Assembly (NCBI GenBank): GCA_022601645.1
Contig: JAJACH010000001.1
Span: forward strand, 310,001-374,000
Direction of reading: 5' to 3'
DNA from: Chlamydiia bacterium
GTDB taxonomy: Bacteria; Chlamydiota; Chlamydiia; Chlamydiales; Simkaniaceae
Length of the DNA stretch: 64,000 nucleotides
The translations under genes and the position numbers were made by a program. This document shows, piece by piece, positions 25,681-34,475 of this stretch (positions are counted from its first letter, which is position 1; every line of letters begins with the position of its first letter). The notes below the pieces were generated by a model. It was not told the origin of the DNA and did no database searches. It worked only from the letters and a program-made list of their open reading frames with translations.

Positions 25681-26052
25681 ATGTCAGTGTTATTCATATG
25701 TATTGGAGCGTCTTTTGGAGCCCTTACGCGCTGGGGACTTTCCATGGGGCTAAACCACTTTTTTCCCACGATGCCACCAGGCACCTTAGTGGCCAATATC
25801 TTGGGCGGATTTTTGATGGGGATCTTTATGGGAATCACAAAAGATCACATATACCTTTCTGAAGGACTCAGACTCCTAATCGTTGTGGGTTTTTTGGGGA
25901 GCATGAGTACATTTTCGACCTTCTCAGGCGAAACAGTCAGCCTGCTTTTAACAGGACAATATATGTGGACAGGCATCATGATCATTGGACATGTCGCAGG
26001 ATCAGTTTTTGCAACGATACTAGGATTATATCTAGTGAAACTTGGGAGCTAA
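25681..26052 (+). CDS. crcB: Fluoride channel CrcB/Fluc
   Basis: The 123-residue protein has four transmembrane helices and the family signature: GALTRWGL, NILGGFLMG and GFLGSMSTFSTFS with the polar-track Thr/Ser and Phe residues. It exports fluoride. GGGGGGG-AG lies about 12 bases upstream. A short out-of-frame ATG at 25671 precedes it. No fluoride riboswitch is visible in the 43 bases before the start. The DUF190 and DUF952 genes follow in the same operon. Confidence 0.92.
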   Translation: MSVLFICIGASFGALTRWGLSMGLNHFFPTMPPGTLVANILGGFLMGIFMGITKDHIYLSEGLRLLIVVGFLGSMSTFSTFSGETVSLLLTGQYMWTGIMIIGHVAGSVFATILGLYLVKLGS

Positions 26053-26056
26053 AGTC

Positions 26057-26371
26057 ATGGATGGAGTACATCTGCAATTTTTCGTGAATGAATTTCACAA
26101 ACATCAAGGCAAACTTGTCTATGAGTGGGTGCTTGAGTTTGCGAAAAAAAACGGGGTGCACGGGGGCTCAGTTTTTAAAGCTGTTGCCGGCTATGGGCGG
26201 CACGGCGTGATGCATTCAGAACACTTTTTTGAGCTAGCCTCTGAAGTGCCAATGCGCATTGATTTTTTTGTCGAAAAGACAAAAGGCGAAGAACTCATAA
26301 AACTCTTAAAGCAAGAAAAGCTCGACCTTTTCTACAGCCTTTCACCCTCTAATTTTGGAACCTTAACATGA
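26057..26371 (+). CDS. DUF190 protein
   Basis: The start is placed at 26057, with GGGAG in the right position, rather than the TTG at 26042. The 104-residue PII-like protein has LQFFVNEFHKHQGKLVYEWVLEFAKKNGVHGGSVFKAVAGYGRHG, a DUF190 signature, and ends in a beta-alpha-beta half. DUF190 genes are typical partners of crcB and are thought to sense or regulate; their function is unproven. It overlaps the crcB stop region and the next gene's ATG (ATGA). Confidence 0.88.
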   Translation: MDGVHLQFFVNEFHKHQGKLVYEWVLEFAKKNGVHGGSVFKAVAGYGRHGVMHSEHFFELASEVPMRIDFFVEKTKGEELIKLLKQEKLDLFYSLSPSNFGTLT

Positions 26372-26688
26372 CAGATATTCCCCCAGATTTTCTCTATAAA
26401 GTCCTTTCAACCAATGAATGGAAGGAAAGTCAAACTCAAAAGACGATAACACTAGGATCGATGGACAAAGAGTTCATTCACTTATCGAAGAAAGAGCAGC
26501 TTGATCGGATCGTCTCCAAGTACTGGAATAAAGCACCCGAATATGTTCTCTTAAAGCTCGACCCCAAAAAACTCCAAGGGGTTTTAATCTTTGAAGCAAA
26601 TCCTGGTGGTCAAAACATGTACTACCATCTCTACGAAGGATCGATTCCCCATGATGCAATTGTTGAAGTGCAAGTTTGTCCTAATTAG
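26368..26688 (+). CDS. DUF952 family protein
   Basis: The 106-residue protein shows the DUF952 pattern: LYKVLSTNEWKES at the start, FIHLSKKEQLDRIVSKYW, and VLLKLDPKKLQGVLIFE, with YYHLYEGSIP at the end. The fold resembles ADP-ribosyltransferase-like or glutathione S-transferase-associated proteins; the function is unknown. It overlaps DUF190 by 4 bases and is overlapped at its 3' end by the GT2 gene start, so crcB-DUF190-DUF952-GT2 appear on one transcript. Confidence 0.85.
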   Translation: MTDIPPDFLYKVLSTNEWKESQTQKTITLGSMDKEFIHLSKKEQLDRIVSKYWNKAPEYVLLKLDPKKLQGVLIFEANPGGQNMYYHLYEGSIPHDAIVEVQVCPN

Positions 26689-27784
26689 CCTTTTCACCTG
26701 CTCTTTATTTGGCCAGACCGTCTGTCTGAATATGATCGTAAAGGATGAGCAGGATGTAATTGAACGTTGTTTGACTTCAGTCAAAGGTTTGATCGATTAC
26801 TGGGTCATCGTCGACACAGGCTCAAGTGATCGGACAATCGAGATTATCAAACAGTGTATGCAAGATATACCTGGAGAACTGCATCAGCGTCCTTGGAAAA
26901 ATTTTGGATATAATCGAAACGAGGCACTCGAACTTGCCCTTGGAAAAGGGGAGTATATTCTTTTTCTTGACGCGGATGAAACATTGAGCATTGATGAGAA
27001 TTTTTCACTTAATGGACTGAATCAGTTAGCCTATTTAGCACTTGGGAAATGTGGAGGCAATCGTCCTGATTTTTATCGAAAACTTCTTGTCAAAAGTTGT
27101 GAATACTGGCGCTGGCAAGGCGTTATCCATGAGCAATTACGGCATACAAAGAAAGCTCTTCCATCAAAGGTTCTACCGGGTATAAGAATCATGGCAGATC
27201 ATGAGGATGGTAACAGAGCAAAAGACCCTAATAAGCATTTAAAGGATGCCAAGATTTTAGAAAATGCTTTAGAAGAGGAACCATCCAATCCAGATTATGT
27301 ATTTTTTTTAGCACAAACTTATGCGTTAGCAGGAGATGAGGCCCTTTCCAGAGATACATATCTAAGGTATACAAATATGGGGGTATCAGGTGTTAGCGTC
27401 TTTTGGGCTTTGTTTGTTGCAGCTTATAAAGCAGAGCAATTGGGACTTCCAGAAGAGACTGTCATTGGTGATTATCTAAGAGCGTATGATAACCTACCAT
27501 CAAGGGCAGAACCTCTTGTGTGTTTAGCTGACTACTTGCTTAGAAGAGGTAAGCCGCACGCCGCCTATTTGTTTGCTTTGATAGGAGCTTCTTTGGGAAA
27601 GCCGACTGATACCGGGTACGTTTTAAACGAAGTTTATAAATATCAGAGTGCTTTAGTTTTGGCAAAGTGCGCTAGGGCAACAAAGAGATTTGATGAGGCT
27701 AATAGACTTTATCAAGACCTTTTGAAGATAGGGGATCTCCCGGAGGAGATCCGTACTAGTATTACTGCTGCGCTAGGGCCGTGA
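26651..27784 (+). CDS. GT2-family glycosyltransferase with signal peptide and TPR-like tail
   Basis: Start placed at 26651 (MMQLLKCKFVLISLFTCSLFG), giving a signal-peptide-like N-terminus; it overlaps the DUF952 gene by 38 bases. The GT2 domain has LNMIVKDEQDVIERCL, VIVDTGSSDRTIEII and ILFLDADE with the DxD-type motif. Residues from about 190 are helical repeats (EEEPSNPDYVFFLAQTYALAGD), TPR-like. The domain order matches bacterial GT2-TPR proteins that are cytosolic. Export is unusual and depends on start choice. It overlaps the helicase gene convergently by 12 bases. Confidence 0.8.
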   Translation: MMQLLKCKFVLISLFTCSLFGQTVCLNMIVKDEQDVIERCLTSVKGLIDYWVIVDTGSSDRTIEIIKQCMQDIPGELHQRPWKNFGYNRNEALELALGKGEYILFLDADETLSIDENFSLNGLNQLAYLALGKCGGNRPDFYRKLLVKSCEYWRWQGVIHEQLRHTKKALPSKVLPGIRIMADHEDGNRAKDPNKHLKDAKILENALEEEPSNPDYVFFLAQTYALAGDEALSRDTYLRYTNMGVSGVSVFWALFVAAYKAEQLGLPEETVIGDYLRAYDNLPSRAEPLVCLADYLLRRGKPHAAYLFALIGASLGKPTDTGYVLNEVYKYQSALVLAKCARATKRFDEANRLYQDLLKIGDLPEEIRTSITAALGP

Positions 27785-29068
27785 TTTGTGGGAGCGCTTT
27801 GTGCGCCTGTTGCTTTGGTTAGCTTTACCACCTCTGCGGCTTCCACCACCACCACCTGGCCGTTTGCTCTTCTGTTGGTGGAATGAGCGTTTCTTCCACT
27901 TTGGCTTCGGGTTGGAGCTTTTTTGAGTGCTCGGTTCAAGACCGGGGATTTCTGAGATGGCGATTTCTTGACCGGTATAGCGCTCGATGCGCTTTACTTG
28001 CCCTGAATCCTTTTTTGCAGCAAAGGTAAATGCTTTACCCTTCGCTCCTGCTCGGCCAGTACGTCCGATGCGGTGCACGTAGTCTTCACAGGTTTGTGGC
28101 AGGTCAAAGTTGATCACGTGCGAGATGGATTGCACGTCGATCCCACGCGCGGCAACGTCTGTTGCTACGAGAATTTTTACCGATCCACGTTTCATTTGTG
28201 CAAGCGTTCTTGTGCGTTGGCGCTGGTTCATATCTCCATGCAGAGCAGCTGCTTCGTACCCCTTATCTTGAAGCTCATCGGTGAGCCGGTCGGCATGACG
28301 CTTTGTTGAGGTGAAGACGATGGCGTGATTGAGATCTTTTTTATCGAGGATATGTTCAAGGATTTGATTCTTGTGGTTCATATCGTTCACAAAGTGGAGT
28401 TTTTGCTCGATGTTCTCGTGCTTTTCCTTCTCAGCATGGACGACGATGTCCATCGGCTTTGTGAGGAGACGCTCGGAGAGTTTTTGCACTTCACCTTTAA
28501 GCGTTGCTGAGAAAAGCAGTGTTTGTCGATCACTTGGTGTTGCAGCAACGATTTCCTCAACAGGGGGCAAGAAGCCCATGTCAAGCATCCGGTCTGCTTC
28601 GTCTAAAATGAGCATTTCAACGCGAGAAAGTTTAACTTTCTTTTGGTTTAAAAGATCGATGAGTCGGCCGGGTGTGGCGATGAGAATATCGCATGGCTTT
28701 GAAAGTTGTTTTGTTTGTTTGAAATAGGGAACCCCTCCAACAACACAGACGGTTTTGGTGCGATTCATGTATTTACTGTATTTGTCCGCTTGATCGGCGA
28801 TTTGCATGGCAAGTTCGCGTGTTGGTGTAAGGACTAGAATTCTTGGCCCTTTACCGCTTTTTGTCGATGGTGTTGCTAAACGGTCAAGTGCTGGAAGGAG
28901 AAAAGCTGCTGTTTTCCCAGTTCCAGTTTGAGCAGATGCTCGTACATCAAAGCCTTTGACAATCTTCGGAATTGCTTTTAGCTGTATTTTTGTTGGTGTT
29001 TCGTATCCCGCCTCTGCTACGGCCTTCTTAATGTGGTCGTGCAAAGGAAAATTGTCAAAAGTCATCAT
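27773..29068 (-). CDS. rhlE: DEAD-box RNA helicase (RhlE-like)
   Basis: The 431-residue protein carries all helicase motifs: Q motif region GYETPTKIQLKAIP, AQTGTGKT, PTRELAMQ, TPGR, DEADRMLDMGF, SATL, VATDVAARGID and HRIGRTGR. A basic, Gly/Arg/Lys-rich tail of about 60 residues (from 370) likely binds RNA. It is probably involved in ribosome assembly or mRNA turnover. The gene is preceded by an AT-rich 154-bp gap. Confidence 0.92.
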   Translation of the reverse strand: MMTFDNFPLHDHIKKAVAEAGYETPTKIQLKAIPKIVKGFDVRASAQTGTGKTAAFLLPALDRLATPSTKSGKGPRILVLTPTRELAMQIADQADKYSKYMNRTKTVCVVGGVPYFKQTKQLSKPCDILIATPGRLIDLLNQKKVKLSRVEMLILDEADRMLDMGFLPPVEEIVAATPSDRQTLLFSATLKGEVQKLSERLLTKPMDIVVHAEKEKHENIEQKLHFVNDMNHKNQILEHILDKKDLNHAIVFTSTKRHADRLTDELQDKGYEAAALHGDMNQRQRTRTLAQMKRGSVKILVATDVAARGIDVQSISHVINFDLPQTCEDYVHRIGRTGRAGAKGKAFTFAAKKDSGQVKRIERYTGQEIAISEIPGLEPSTQKSSNPKPKWKKRSFHQQKSKRPGGGGGSRRGGKANQSNRRTKRSHKSRP

Positions 29069-29191
29069 TTTCCCATTTTTACTTTAAAATCGGGCAGAGG
29101 ATAACACAATATCTCAGGAAAAGATATCTTTATTTGGGGTTTGCCCAAACTTGCCTGTTTTGGTGGAATAAAAATTTTAGGGTTGTGGGGA

Positions 29192-29215
29192 GGGCTCAGT
29201 ATTGCAACTGAGCCC
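29192..29215 (-). terminator. Strong hairpin downstream of 29223-29660
   Basis: GGGCTCAGT (29192-29200) and ACTGAGCCC (29207-29215) form a perfect 9-bp stem with loop ATTGCA, eight bases past the minus-strand stop. There is no T-run on either side, so termination efficiency is uncertain. Gap 29069-29191 otherwise holds only AT-rich sequence and the upstream region of the helicase gene. Confidence 0.5.
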
Positions 29216-29222
29216 TAAGGGG

Positions 29223-29660
29223 TTAGAGGCCGAACCAGCCGCCGGTGTCTCCACCGACCCAGACTTTATATTTCATTTCTTCTGGTAGATAGCTCTCTGC
29301 AATAGCGACAAGATTTTCATCACGTGTGATGTTATCACCTGCTTTATAACCTTCGGGAATGAAAATGCGCCCTTCGTAATGGCCGGGAACGCGAATTTGA
29401 CCTACAACGTAGATATCGTTGCCAACACTGTAAACACTTCCTTTAGGATCACGGGTGTAGATGGCTACGTAGCCTCCGTCATCACCAAGGTAGTGATTGA
29501 AAGTTGGAAGAATTTTTTCTTCACAGGCTCCTGCTCCATAGCGACCGACGCCATTACTGGCAGTATATACCTTAAAATCTTCGGGAAGTAGACGTGAAAC
29601 GGCTTGTTTGGCCTCTTCCCTATCGACAACAACTTCATGAACAACTGGGGGCATATCCAT
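29223..29660 (-). CDS. Hypothetical protein, 145 residues
   Basis: Start placed at 29660 (MDMPPVVHEV) with GGAG six bases upstream. The soluble protein has a helical N-terminal third and a beta-rich rest with Gly/Tyr-rich strands (VGRYGAGACEEK, GDDGGYVAIYTRDPKG, GHYEGRIFIPEGYKAGD) and ends in GGDTGGWFGL. No signal peptide. I do not recognise the family. A strong hairpin lies immediately downstream, so it is probably monocistronic. Confidence 0.65.
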   Translation of the reverse strand: MDMPPVVHEVVVDREEAKQAVSRLLPEDFKVYTASNGVGRYGAGACEEKILPTFNHYLGDDGGYVAIYTRDPKGSVYSVGNDIYVVGQIRVPGHYEGRIFIPEGYKAGDNITRDENLVAIAESYLPEEMKYKVWVGGDTGGWFGL

Positions 29661-29781
29661 TTTTATCTCCAATGTGTTTATTCCGGTCGAGTGATTGTGG
29701 CAGGGTAGGCTTTTTTCGAAAATCTGAAAGAATTCCTAATAGCTTGAAGTAATGGGTAGCTCAAGGTAAATTATATGCTCT

Positions 29782-30975
29782 ATGAGAATTGTAATTGTTG
29801 GGGGAGGGGCTGCTGGTTTTTTTGCGGCGCTTCATGCGAAGGAAATTCATCCTCAAGCTGAGGTGATGATTTTAGAAAGGGGGATTAAGCTCCTTTCTAA
29901 GGTGAAGATCTCAGGAGGCGGTCGCTGCAATGTGACACATCACTGTTTTCAGCCAAAAGAACTTGTGCAGAATTATCCTAGAGGAAGTCGAGAACTCCTT
30001 GGTCCTTTCCACACGTTTGGGCCAGAGGATACGATCGCTTGGTTTGAAAAACGTGGCGTTAAACTTAAGACCGAAGCTGATGGACGGATGTTTCCTGTTA
30101 CGAATTCATCAGAGACCATTATCGCCTGTTTTTTAAAAGAGGCAGATCGTTTGGGCGTGAGGATTTTAACGCAGCATAAGTTGCAAGGCGTAAAGGTGTG
30201 TGATGAGGGCTTTGAGCTTGAGATTGCAAGTGGACAATCTATCAAGGTTGAGCGTTTGATCATGGCAACGGGTAGTGCGAAGCCATGCTGGGAGTTTTTA
30301 GCAGGGCTTGGGCACACGATTGAGCCTCCAGTTCCATCGCTGTTTGCGTTTAATATTCCCTCGCATCCCTTGGTCGAATTGTCGGGGGTTGCTGTGCCAG
30401 CACGGGTCAGTATAGAAGGGAGCCGCTTGAAGCAAGAGGGTCCACTTTTAATCACGCATCAAGGATTTAGTGGGCCAGCAGCGCTCAAGCTATCTGCTTT
30501 TGGGGCGCGTTTTTTAGCAGAGAAAAATTATGAGAGTACGCTCGTGGTTGATTGGCTGCCAGGCATTTTGGCTGAAGAGATTCGCCATTGTCTTCAAAAG
30601 GAGCAAGGGAATAAGCCGATTGTTTTATTGCGCTGTTTTGATCTTCCAAAAAAGCTATGGAAAACGCTTTGTTTGCGAGCGGGGATAGCTGAAGATTTGG
30701 TGGTAAACTCCCTTGGGAAGAAGGGATTGAGTGCACTATGTTGCACGCTTAAAGAAGATCGGTATGAGATGAAGGGGAAGACGACAAATAAGGATGAGTT
30801 TGTCACGTGCGGCGGTGTGCGGTTAAGTGAGGTCAATTTCAAGACGATGGAAAGTAAAGTTCAAAAAGGGTTGTTCTTTTGTGGGGAGATTTTAGATATT
30901 GATGGGGTGACAGGGGGATTTAACTTTCAAAATGCTTGGACAACAGGCTTTATCGCAGGTGGAAATGATGCATAG
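29782..30975 (+). CDS. HI0933/YhiN family FAD-dependent oxidoreductase
   Basis: The 397-residue protein has a dinucleotide-binding N-terminus ([14 protein letters not shown]), the family block [15 protein letters not shown] near residue 45, and the C-terminal [21 protein letters not shown] flavin motif. The family is widely conserved, with unclear substrate and a proposed link to rRNA or tRNA modification or redox maintenance. The last codons overlap the start of the MsrBA gene, which suggests a redox or repair link. Confidence 0.9.
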   Translation: MRIVIVGGGAAGFFAALHAKEIHPQAEVMILERGIKLLSKVKISGGGRCNVTHHCFQPKELVQNYPRGSRELLGPFHTFGPEDTIAWFEKRGVKLKTEADGRMFPVTNSSETIIACFLKEADRLGVRILTQHKLQGVKVCDEGFELEIASGQSIKVERLIMATGSAKPCWEFLAGLGHTIEPPVPSLFAFNIPSHPLVELSGVAVPARVSIEGSRLKQEGPLLITHQGFSGPAALKLSAFGARFLAEKNYESTLVVDWLPGILAEEIRHCLQKEQGNKPIVLLRCFDLPKKLWKTLCLRAGIAEDLVVNSLGKKGLSALCCTLKEDRYEMKGKTTNKDEFVTCGGVRLSEVNFKTMESKVQKGLFFCGEILDIDGVTGGFNFQNAWTTGFIAGGNDA

Positions 30976-31819
30976 ATATCACAATTTGTCAGAAGAAGAG
31001 GAGCTAATCATTGAGGCTTGTGGCACAGAGAAACCGGGCACAGGAGAGTATAATGAGAGCGTAGAACCTGGTGTGTACCTTTGCAAGCGTTGTGACGCGC
31101 CCCTTTATCTGTCTGCTGATAAGTTTGACTGGGGATGTGGGTGGCCAAGTTTTGATGATGAGATTGATGGCGGTGTTAAACGACTTCCTGATCCGGATGG
31201 AAAAAGAACGGAGATTCGTTGTGATAGGTGTGATGCTCATCTAGGGCATGTATTTGCTGGCGAGATGCTAACGCCTAAGAACATGCGCCACTGTGTGAAC
31301 TCGGTTTCGCTTAGGTTTAACCCTTTGAAGGTAGAAGAATTTGAAAGAGCTCTATTTGCGGGCGGCTGTTTTTGGGGAGTGGAGCATTTGCTGAAAGGGG
31401 AAAAGGGTGTAATTCGTGTTCGCTCAGGTTATATTGGCGGCACGGTTGTCGATCCGACGTATGAAGAGGTTTGCTCGGGGAAAACAGGGCATGCAGAGGC
31501 TGTGGAGGTGGTGTTTAACCCGATGGAAACGGACTTTGAAACTTTAGCGAAGGTATTTTTCGAGATCCACGATCCGACGCAAAAAGATGGTCAAGGCCCA
31601 GACTTAGGCTCACAGTACCGCTCAAGTGTCTTTTATTTATCTGATGTGCAAAAACAGGTGGCTGGAAAGTTGATAGAGGAGCTTGAGGCGATGGGATTGG
31701 AAGTTGCAACAGAAATGGTTCCAGCAAGCTTTTTTTATCTCGCTGAAGAGCATCATCAAAATTACTATGAACAAAATGGCAAGGCGCCCTATTGCCATAT
31801 GAGGGTGCAAAGGTTTTAA
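30965..31819 (+). CDS. msrBA: Fused methionine sulfoxide reductase MsrB-MsrA
   Basis: Start placed at 30965 with AGGTGG upstream, giving 284 residues. The MsrB domain (1-130) has zinc pairs CKRC and CDRC, GCGWPSF and the catalytic Cys in RHCVNSVSL. The MsrA domain (135-284) has [16 protein letters not shown] and [12 protein letters not shown]. It reduces both stereoisomers of methionine sulfoxide in the cytoplasm. It contrasts with the exported MsrB-like protein at 20946 that has lost the Cys. The domain order B-A is the less common one. Confidence 0.93.
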   Translation: MMHRYHNLSEEEELIIEACGTEKPGTGEYNESVEPGVYLCKRCDAPLYLSADKFDWGCGWPSFDDEIDGGVKRLPDPDGKRTEIRCDRCDAHLGHVFAGEMLTPKNMRHCVNSVSLRFNPLKVEEFERALFAGGCFWGVEHLLKGEKGVIRVRSGYIGGTVVDPTYEEVCSGKTGHAEAVEVVFNPMETDFETLAKVFFEIHDPTQKDGQGPDLGSQYRSSVFYLSDVQKQVAGKLIEELEAMGLEVATEMVPASFFYLAEEHHQNYYEQNGKAPYCHMRVQRF

Positions 31820-31820
31820 G

Positions 31821-32621
31821 ATGAAAAGTTGTGTGGTTTGTATTCTCCTTTTTTGCTTAAGTGCAGTTTATGGAGGGGCAATTGTGGAGAGGGGACCAGA
31901 CGTTTTAGCATTTAGAGACTTAGCAACCGAGTTGGGCATTGCAGAAGATGCGGATCTTGTTGAGGCTACGCAAGCAAAATGGCTGCGACAAGCTGGATTA
32001 GAACGGTGGGAAGTTGAAGGGCTTAGTGAGGAGCAACGAACCCTTGTTTTAGAGTGGGCAAAAAATCAGGGGCATTTTGATGCTTGGGAACCTTCCCAAA
32101 GGGTTTATGATGTCGCACTCATTCTCGGATCTTCAACAGCTCATATGGAGGCGCGGTTAAATTATTTGATCGATCAGTGGAACAAAGGAATCCGGTTTGA
32201 CAAAGTCGTGTGGCTTGTTGGACAACGACCCCTAGATGGGCGTGTTGATTCAATGCTAGATCAATTTTCGACCGAGTCGGAGGCGGCCCGCTATATTTGG
32301 GAGAAAAGCGCTGTCCCAGACATAATGCGAACATGTGAGGTAGTTTTCATAGATGTGCCGATGCATTTATCGGGTGCAAGACCTACAACAAAAGACACGA
32401 TTGATGCCTGGGTGGATGTACAAGCAAGCTCTTGCTCAGCACTGTTTGTCTCAACGCAGCCCTTTTGTCAGTATCAATTTACTGTCATTAAAACGTTTTT
32501 ACCAAAGCAAGTTAATTTTGAAGTCATTGGCCCAGGAGTTACAGATTTATCTCACCCAAGAGGCGCGGCCATTTTACTCGATAATTTTGCACGGACGCTC
32601 TACCAAGATGCAAAGCAGTAA
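31821..32621 (+). CDS. Exported hypothetical protein, possibly DUF218/YdcF-like
   Basis: The 266-residue protein has a signal peptide (MKSCVVCILLFCLSAVYGG). The core YDVALILGSSTAHMEARLNYL, then FDKVVWLVGQRPLDGR, and later TKDTIDAWVDVQ before a ALFVSTQPFCQYQ strand, resemble the layout of YdcF/DUF218 proteins (LGGG, R, ExxS.NT, TS..H), but no motif is exact. It starts one base after msrBA stop. Its stop abuts the convergent gene's stop. Function unknown. Confidence 0.65.
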   Translation: MKSCVVCILLFCLSAVYGGAIVERGPDVLAFRDLATELGIAEDADLVEATQAKWLRQAGLERWEVEGLSEEQRTLVLEWAKNQGHFDAWEPSQRVYDVALILGSSTAHMEARLNYLIDQWNKGIRFDKVVWLVGQRPLDGRVDSMLDQFSTESEAARYIWEKSAVPDIMRTCEVVFIDVPMHLSGARPTTKDTIDAWVDVQASSCSALFVSTQPFCQYQFTVIKTFLPKQVNFEVIGPGVTDLSHPRGAAILLDNFARTLYQDAKQ

Positions 32622-33263
32622 TTAGGCCTCGATTGATGAGACAGCTTTCTTTAATGCTGTTACGGTTTCATCATCTAGTCCTAATTTTGTGAGATCACCG
32701 CCTTCTGAAACGTATCCTATCAAGCAGGCGGCAATCAAAAGCTTTAATGGAACAAGTGCCTTGCTTGTTCTTTCAGTGCTAGTAAAATTAAGCTCCAATG
32801 CCTCTTCCACAGATCTAATTGGAGGTGAACTACGTGCAAAATCAACAATTTCTGTAAAAGCTACGGTTTGAATGGTGAGAAGAGATGCCATCTCTTGATA
32901 AAGCTTAAACAGCGTTTGAATGCGCAACGCGGGGTCCTTGACCTCGGCGGCTTCAAGAACGTCAACTTGCAAGCTCTCTAAGGTTTGGTGGCCTACAACG
33001 CTCTTTATTCTTTCGCAGGTGGTAAAAACAGAGGCACTGTGTGCTTCACATGTCGCTTTTAGACAATCAGTACTTGCAAGAGTCACAAGCGTTCGCGTTC
33101 TCATCGATTCCCCGGTAAGATCTGGTAAAGGCCTTGAAAGATAGGGGAAAAGACTGGGAGTAAGATCTCTTGGAGCAGTTAGCATTTTTAAACCTTGCCA
33201 TGCACAAGCGGTTCCAGTTAAGGCAAAGGCCGTATTTCTCACAGTTTGAAAGCTTACTCTCAT
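32622..33263 (-). CDS. Hypothetical protein, 213 residues
   Basis: This is a mostly helical protein with an N-terminal mildly hydrophobic helix (NTAFALTGTACAWQGL) and a second hydrophobic stretch near residues 180-192 (LVPLKLLIAACLIGYV). It is Ser/Thr/Leu-rich with no motif I recognise. The hydrophobic segments could be buried helices or membrane contacts. The stop adjoins the convergent stop of 31821-32621 with no gap. ATG start with GGAG upstream (AGGAGAAA). A chlamydial type III effector is one possibility, not supported further. Confidence 0.6.
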   Translation of the reverse strand: MRVSFQTVRNTAFALTGTACAWQGLKMLTAPRDLTPSLFPYLSRPLPDLTGESMRTRTLVTLASTDCLKATCEAHSASVFTTCERIKSVVGHQTLESLQVDVLEAAEVKDPALRIQTLFKLYQEMASLLTIQTVAFTEIVDFARSSPPIRSVEEALELNFTSTERTSKALVPLKLLIAACLIGYVSEGGDLTKLGLDDETVTALKKAVSSIEA

Positions 33264-33404
33264 TGATTTTTCTCCTATTTTTAGCAGAGCATTCTAATCG
33301 ATGCCTTCATTAGATTCGAGGCCTTTCTGAAAAATGGAGCTTGTGGAATATCGGGAGTTAAAATAGAATTTCCCTTCTTTAAACCATCCTCGAAGGAGTT
33401 TTTG

Positions 33405-33962
33405 ATGCGACTTTTAAAAGCCTTAAGCGTTCTTATGATTGCAGCGACATTTGGTCTTGAGGCCTATAGTGCCACGACCTTAAGTGTTGCTTATGAAACA
33501 GGTGTGACGACCTACATCGCCTTGGAAGATGGCACAGCCTGGGAACTGCCCTACTATTCTAAAGTCTCTTCATGGGCAAACCTTGACCAGGTAACCATCT
33601 ATTCAGCCTACTCAAACGACTATCCATTTACCCTTTACAACGACACGCTCTATGAATCAACGCCAGCTAGACAAATTCCACTCTATGAGATGTTTGACAT
33701 CGTGTATCAAACAGCCTGGCAGCAAGGGGTCAATGACGCGCAGGTTAGACCAGGTTACTTAACCATCCTCTCAATCAATGGCTCAACGGTCATTCTCAGT
33801 GATGAGAGCTATTACAAAGTTAAGTATGTCGACGAGTATGATATCCGCGATTGGAGAGTAGGCGAGCGGATGAAAGTTGAACCAAACCGCGATTGGGACA
33901 AAGATTTGTATCCTTTCCGTCTCGTTAATCTCGAGAAAGCCTCATCAGCCCGCGCAGAATAA
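33405..33962 (+). CDS. Exported hypothetical protein, 185 residues
   Basis: Start at ATG 33405 (GAAGGAG upstream). The signal peptide is MRLLKALSVLMIAATFGLEAYSA. The mature part is beta-rich and Tyr/Asp-rich (TTYIALEDGTAWELPYYSK, DLYPFRLVNLE), with a repeat-like pattern of Y/W-containing strands; it may be a small periplasmic or surface beta protein. There is no known domain. TAATG overlap with ogt couples the two genes. Confidence 0.7.
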   Translation: MRLLKALSVLMIAATFGLEAYSATTLSVAYETGVTTYIALEDGTAWELPYYSKVSSWANLDQVTIYSAYSNDYPFTLYNDTLYESTPARQIPLYEMFDIVYQTAWQQGVNDAQVRPGYLTILSINGSTVILSDESYYKVKYVDEYDIRDWRVGERMKVEPNRDWDKDLYPFRLVNLEKASSARAE

Positions 33963-34426
33963 TGATTGGCAAGTATATCGAAACCCCCATGGGAACGATG
34001 GTTGCCGTGGGGGATGAAAAAACCCTGAGACTCCTTGCTTTCACTGATCAGAAGGGGCTCAAAGAACCTGTTTGGACAAAAGGCACAAGTGAGGTGTTAG
34101 AGTCGATCGAAGAAGAGCTCAAAAGCTATTTTCTAGGCGAGCTTAAGGTTTTTAAAACGCCTCTTGCTTTTGAGGGAACGCCCTTTCAAGAAAAAGTATG
34201 GAAATCCCTAGCGAAAGTGCCGTATGGAACCACCGTTAGTTATGCAGATTTAGCAAAAACTGTCGGTAAACCCACGGCTTTTCGCGCCGTTGCAGGGGCT
34301 AATGCAGCGAATAGGTTTGCGATTGTTTTACCCTGCCATCGAGTCATCAATACAGGGGGTAAACTTGGAGGTTACGCGGGTGGGCTTAAGCGCAAAGAGT
34401 GGCTCCTAGAGATGGAACGGAATTGA
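33962..34426 (+). CDS. ogt: Methylated-DNA-[protein]-cysteine S-methyltransferase
   Basis: The 154-residue protein is a typical Ogt: C-terminal active-site motif VLPCHRVI with Cys125, DNA-recognition helix TTVSYADLAK and GGYAGGLKRKEWLL. It repairs O6-methylguanine by irreversible methyl transfer. The start ATG overlaps the stop of the upstream exported protein (TAATG). Confidence 0.93.
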   Translation: MIGKYIETPMGTMVAVGDEKTLRLLAFTDQKGLKEPVWTKGTSEVLESIEEELKSYFLGELKVFKTPLAFEGTPFQEKVWKSLAKVPYGTTVSYADLAKTVGKPTAFRAVAGANAANRFAIVLPCHRVINTGGKLGGYAGGLKRKEWLLEMERN

Positions 34427-34475
34427 CAAACGGTAAAAGGAGCGCTACTATCAAAAAAAACTTGATAGGTACCTT

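Noticed and set aside
26591-26650. ATG at 26591 as start of the GT2 gene
   Set aside because: It would place 20 non-hydrophobic residues before the signal-like segment and overlap DUF952 by nearly 100 bases; 26651 fits better.
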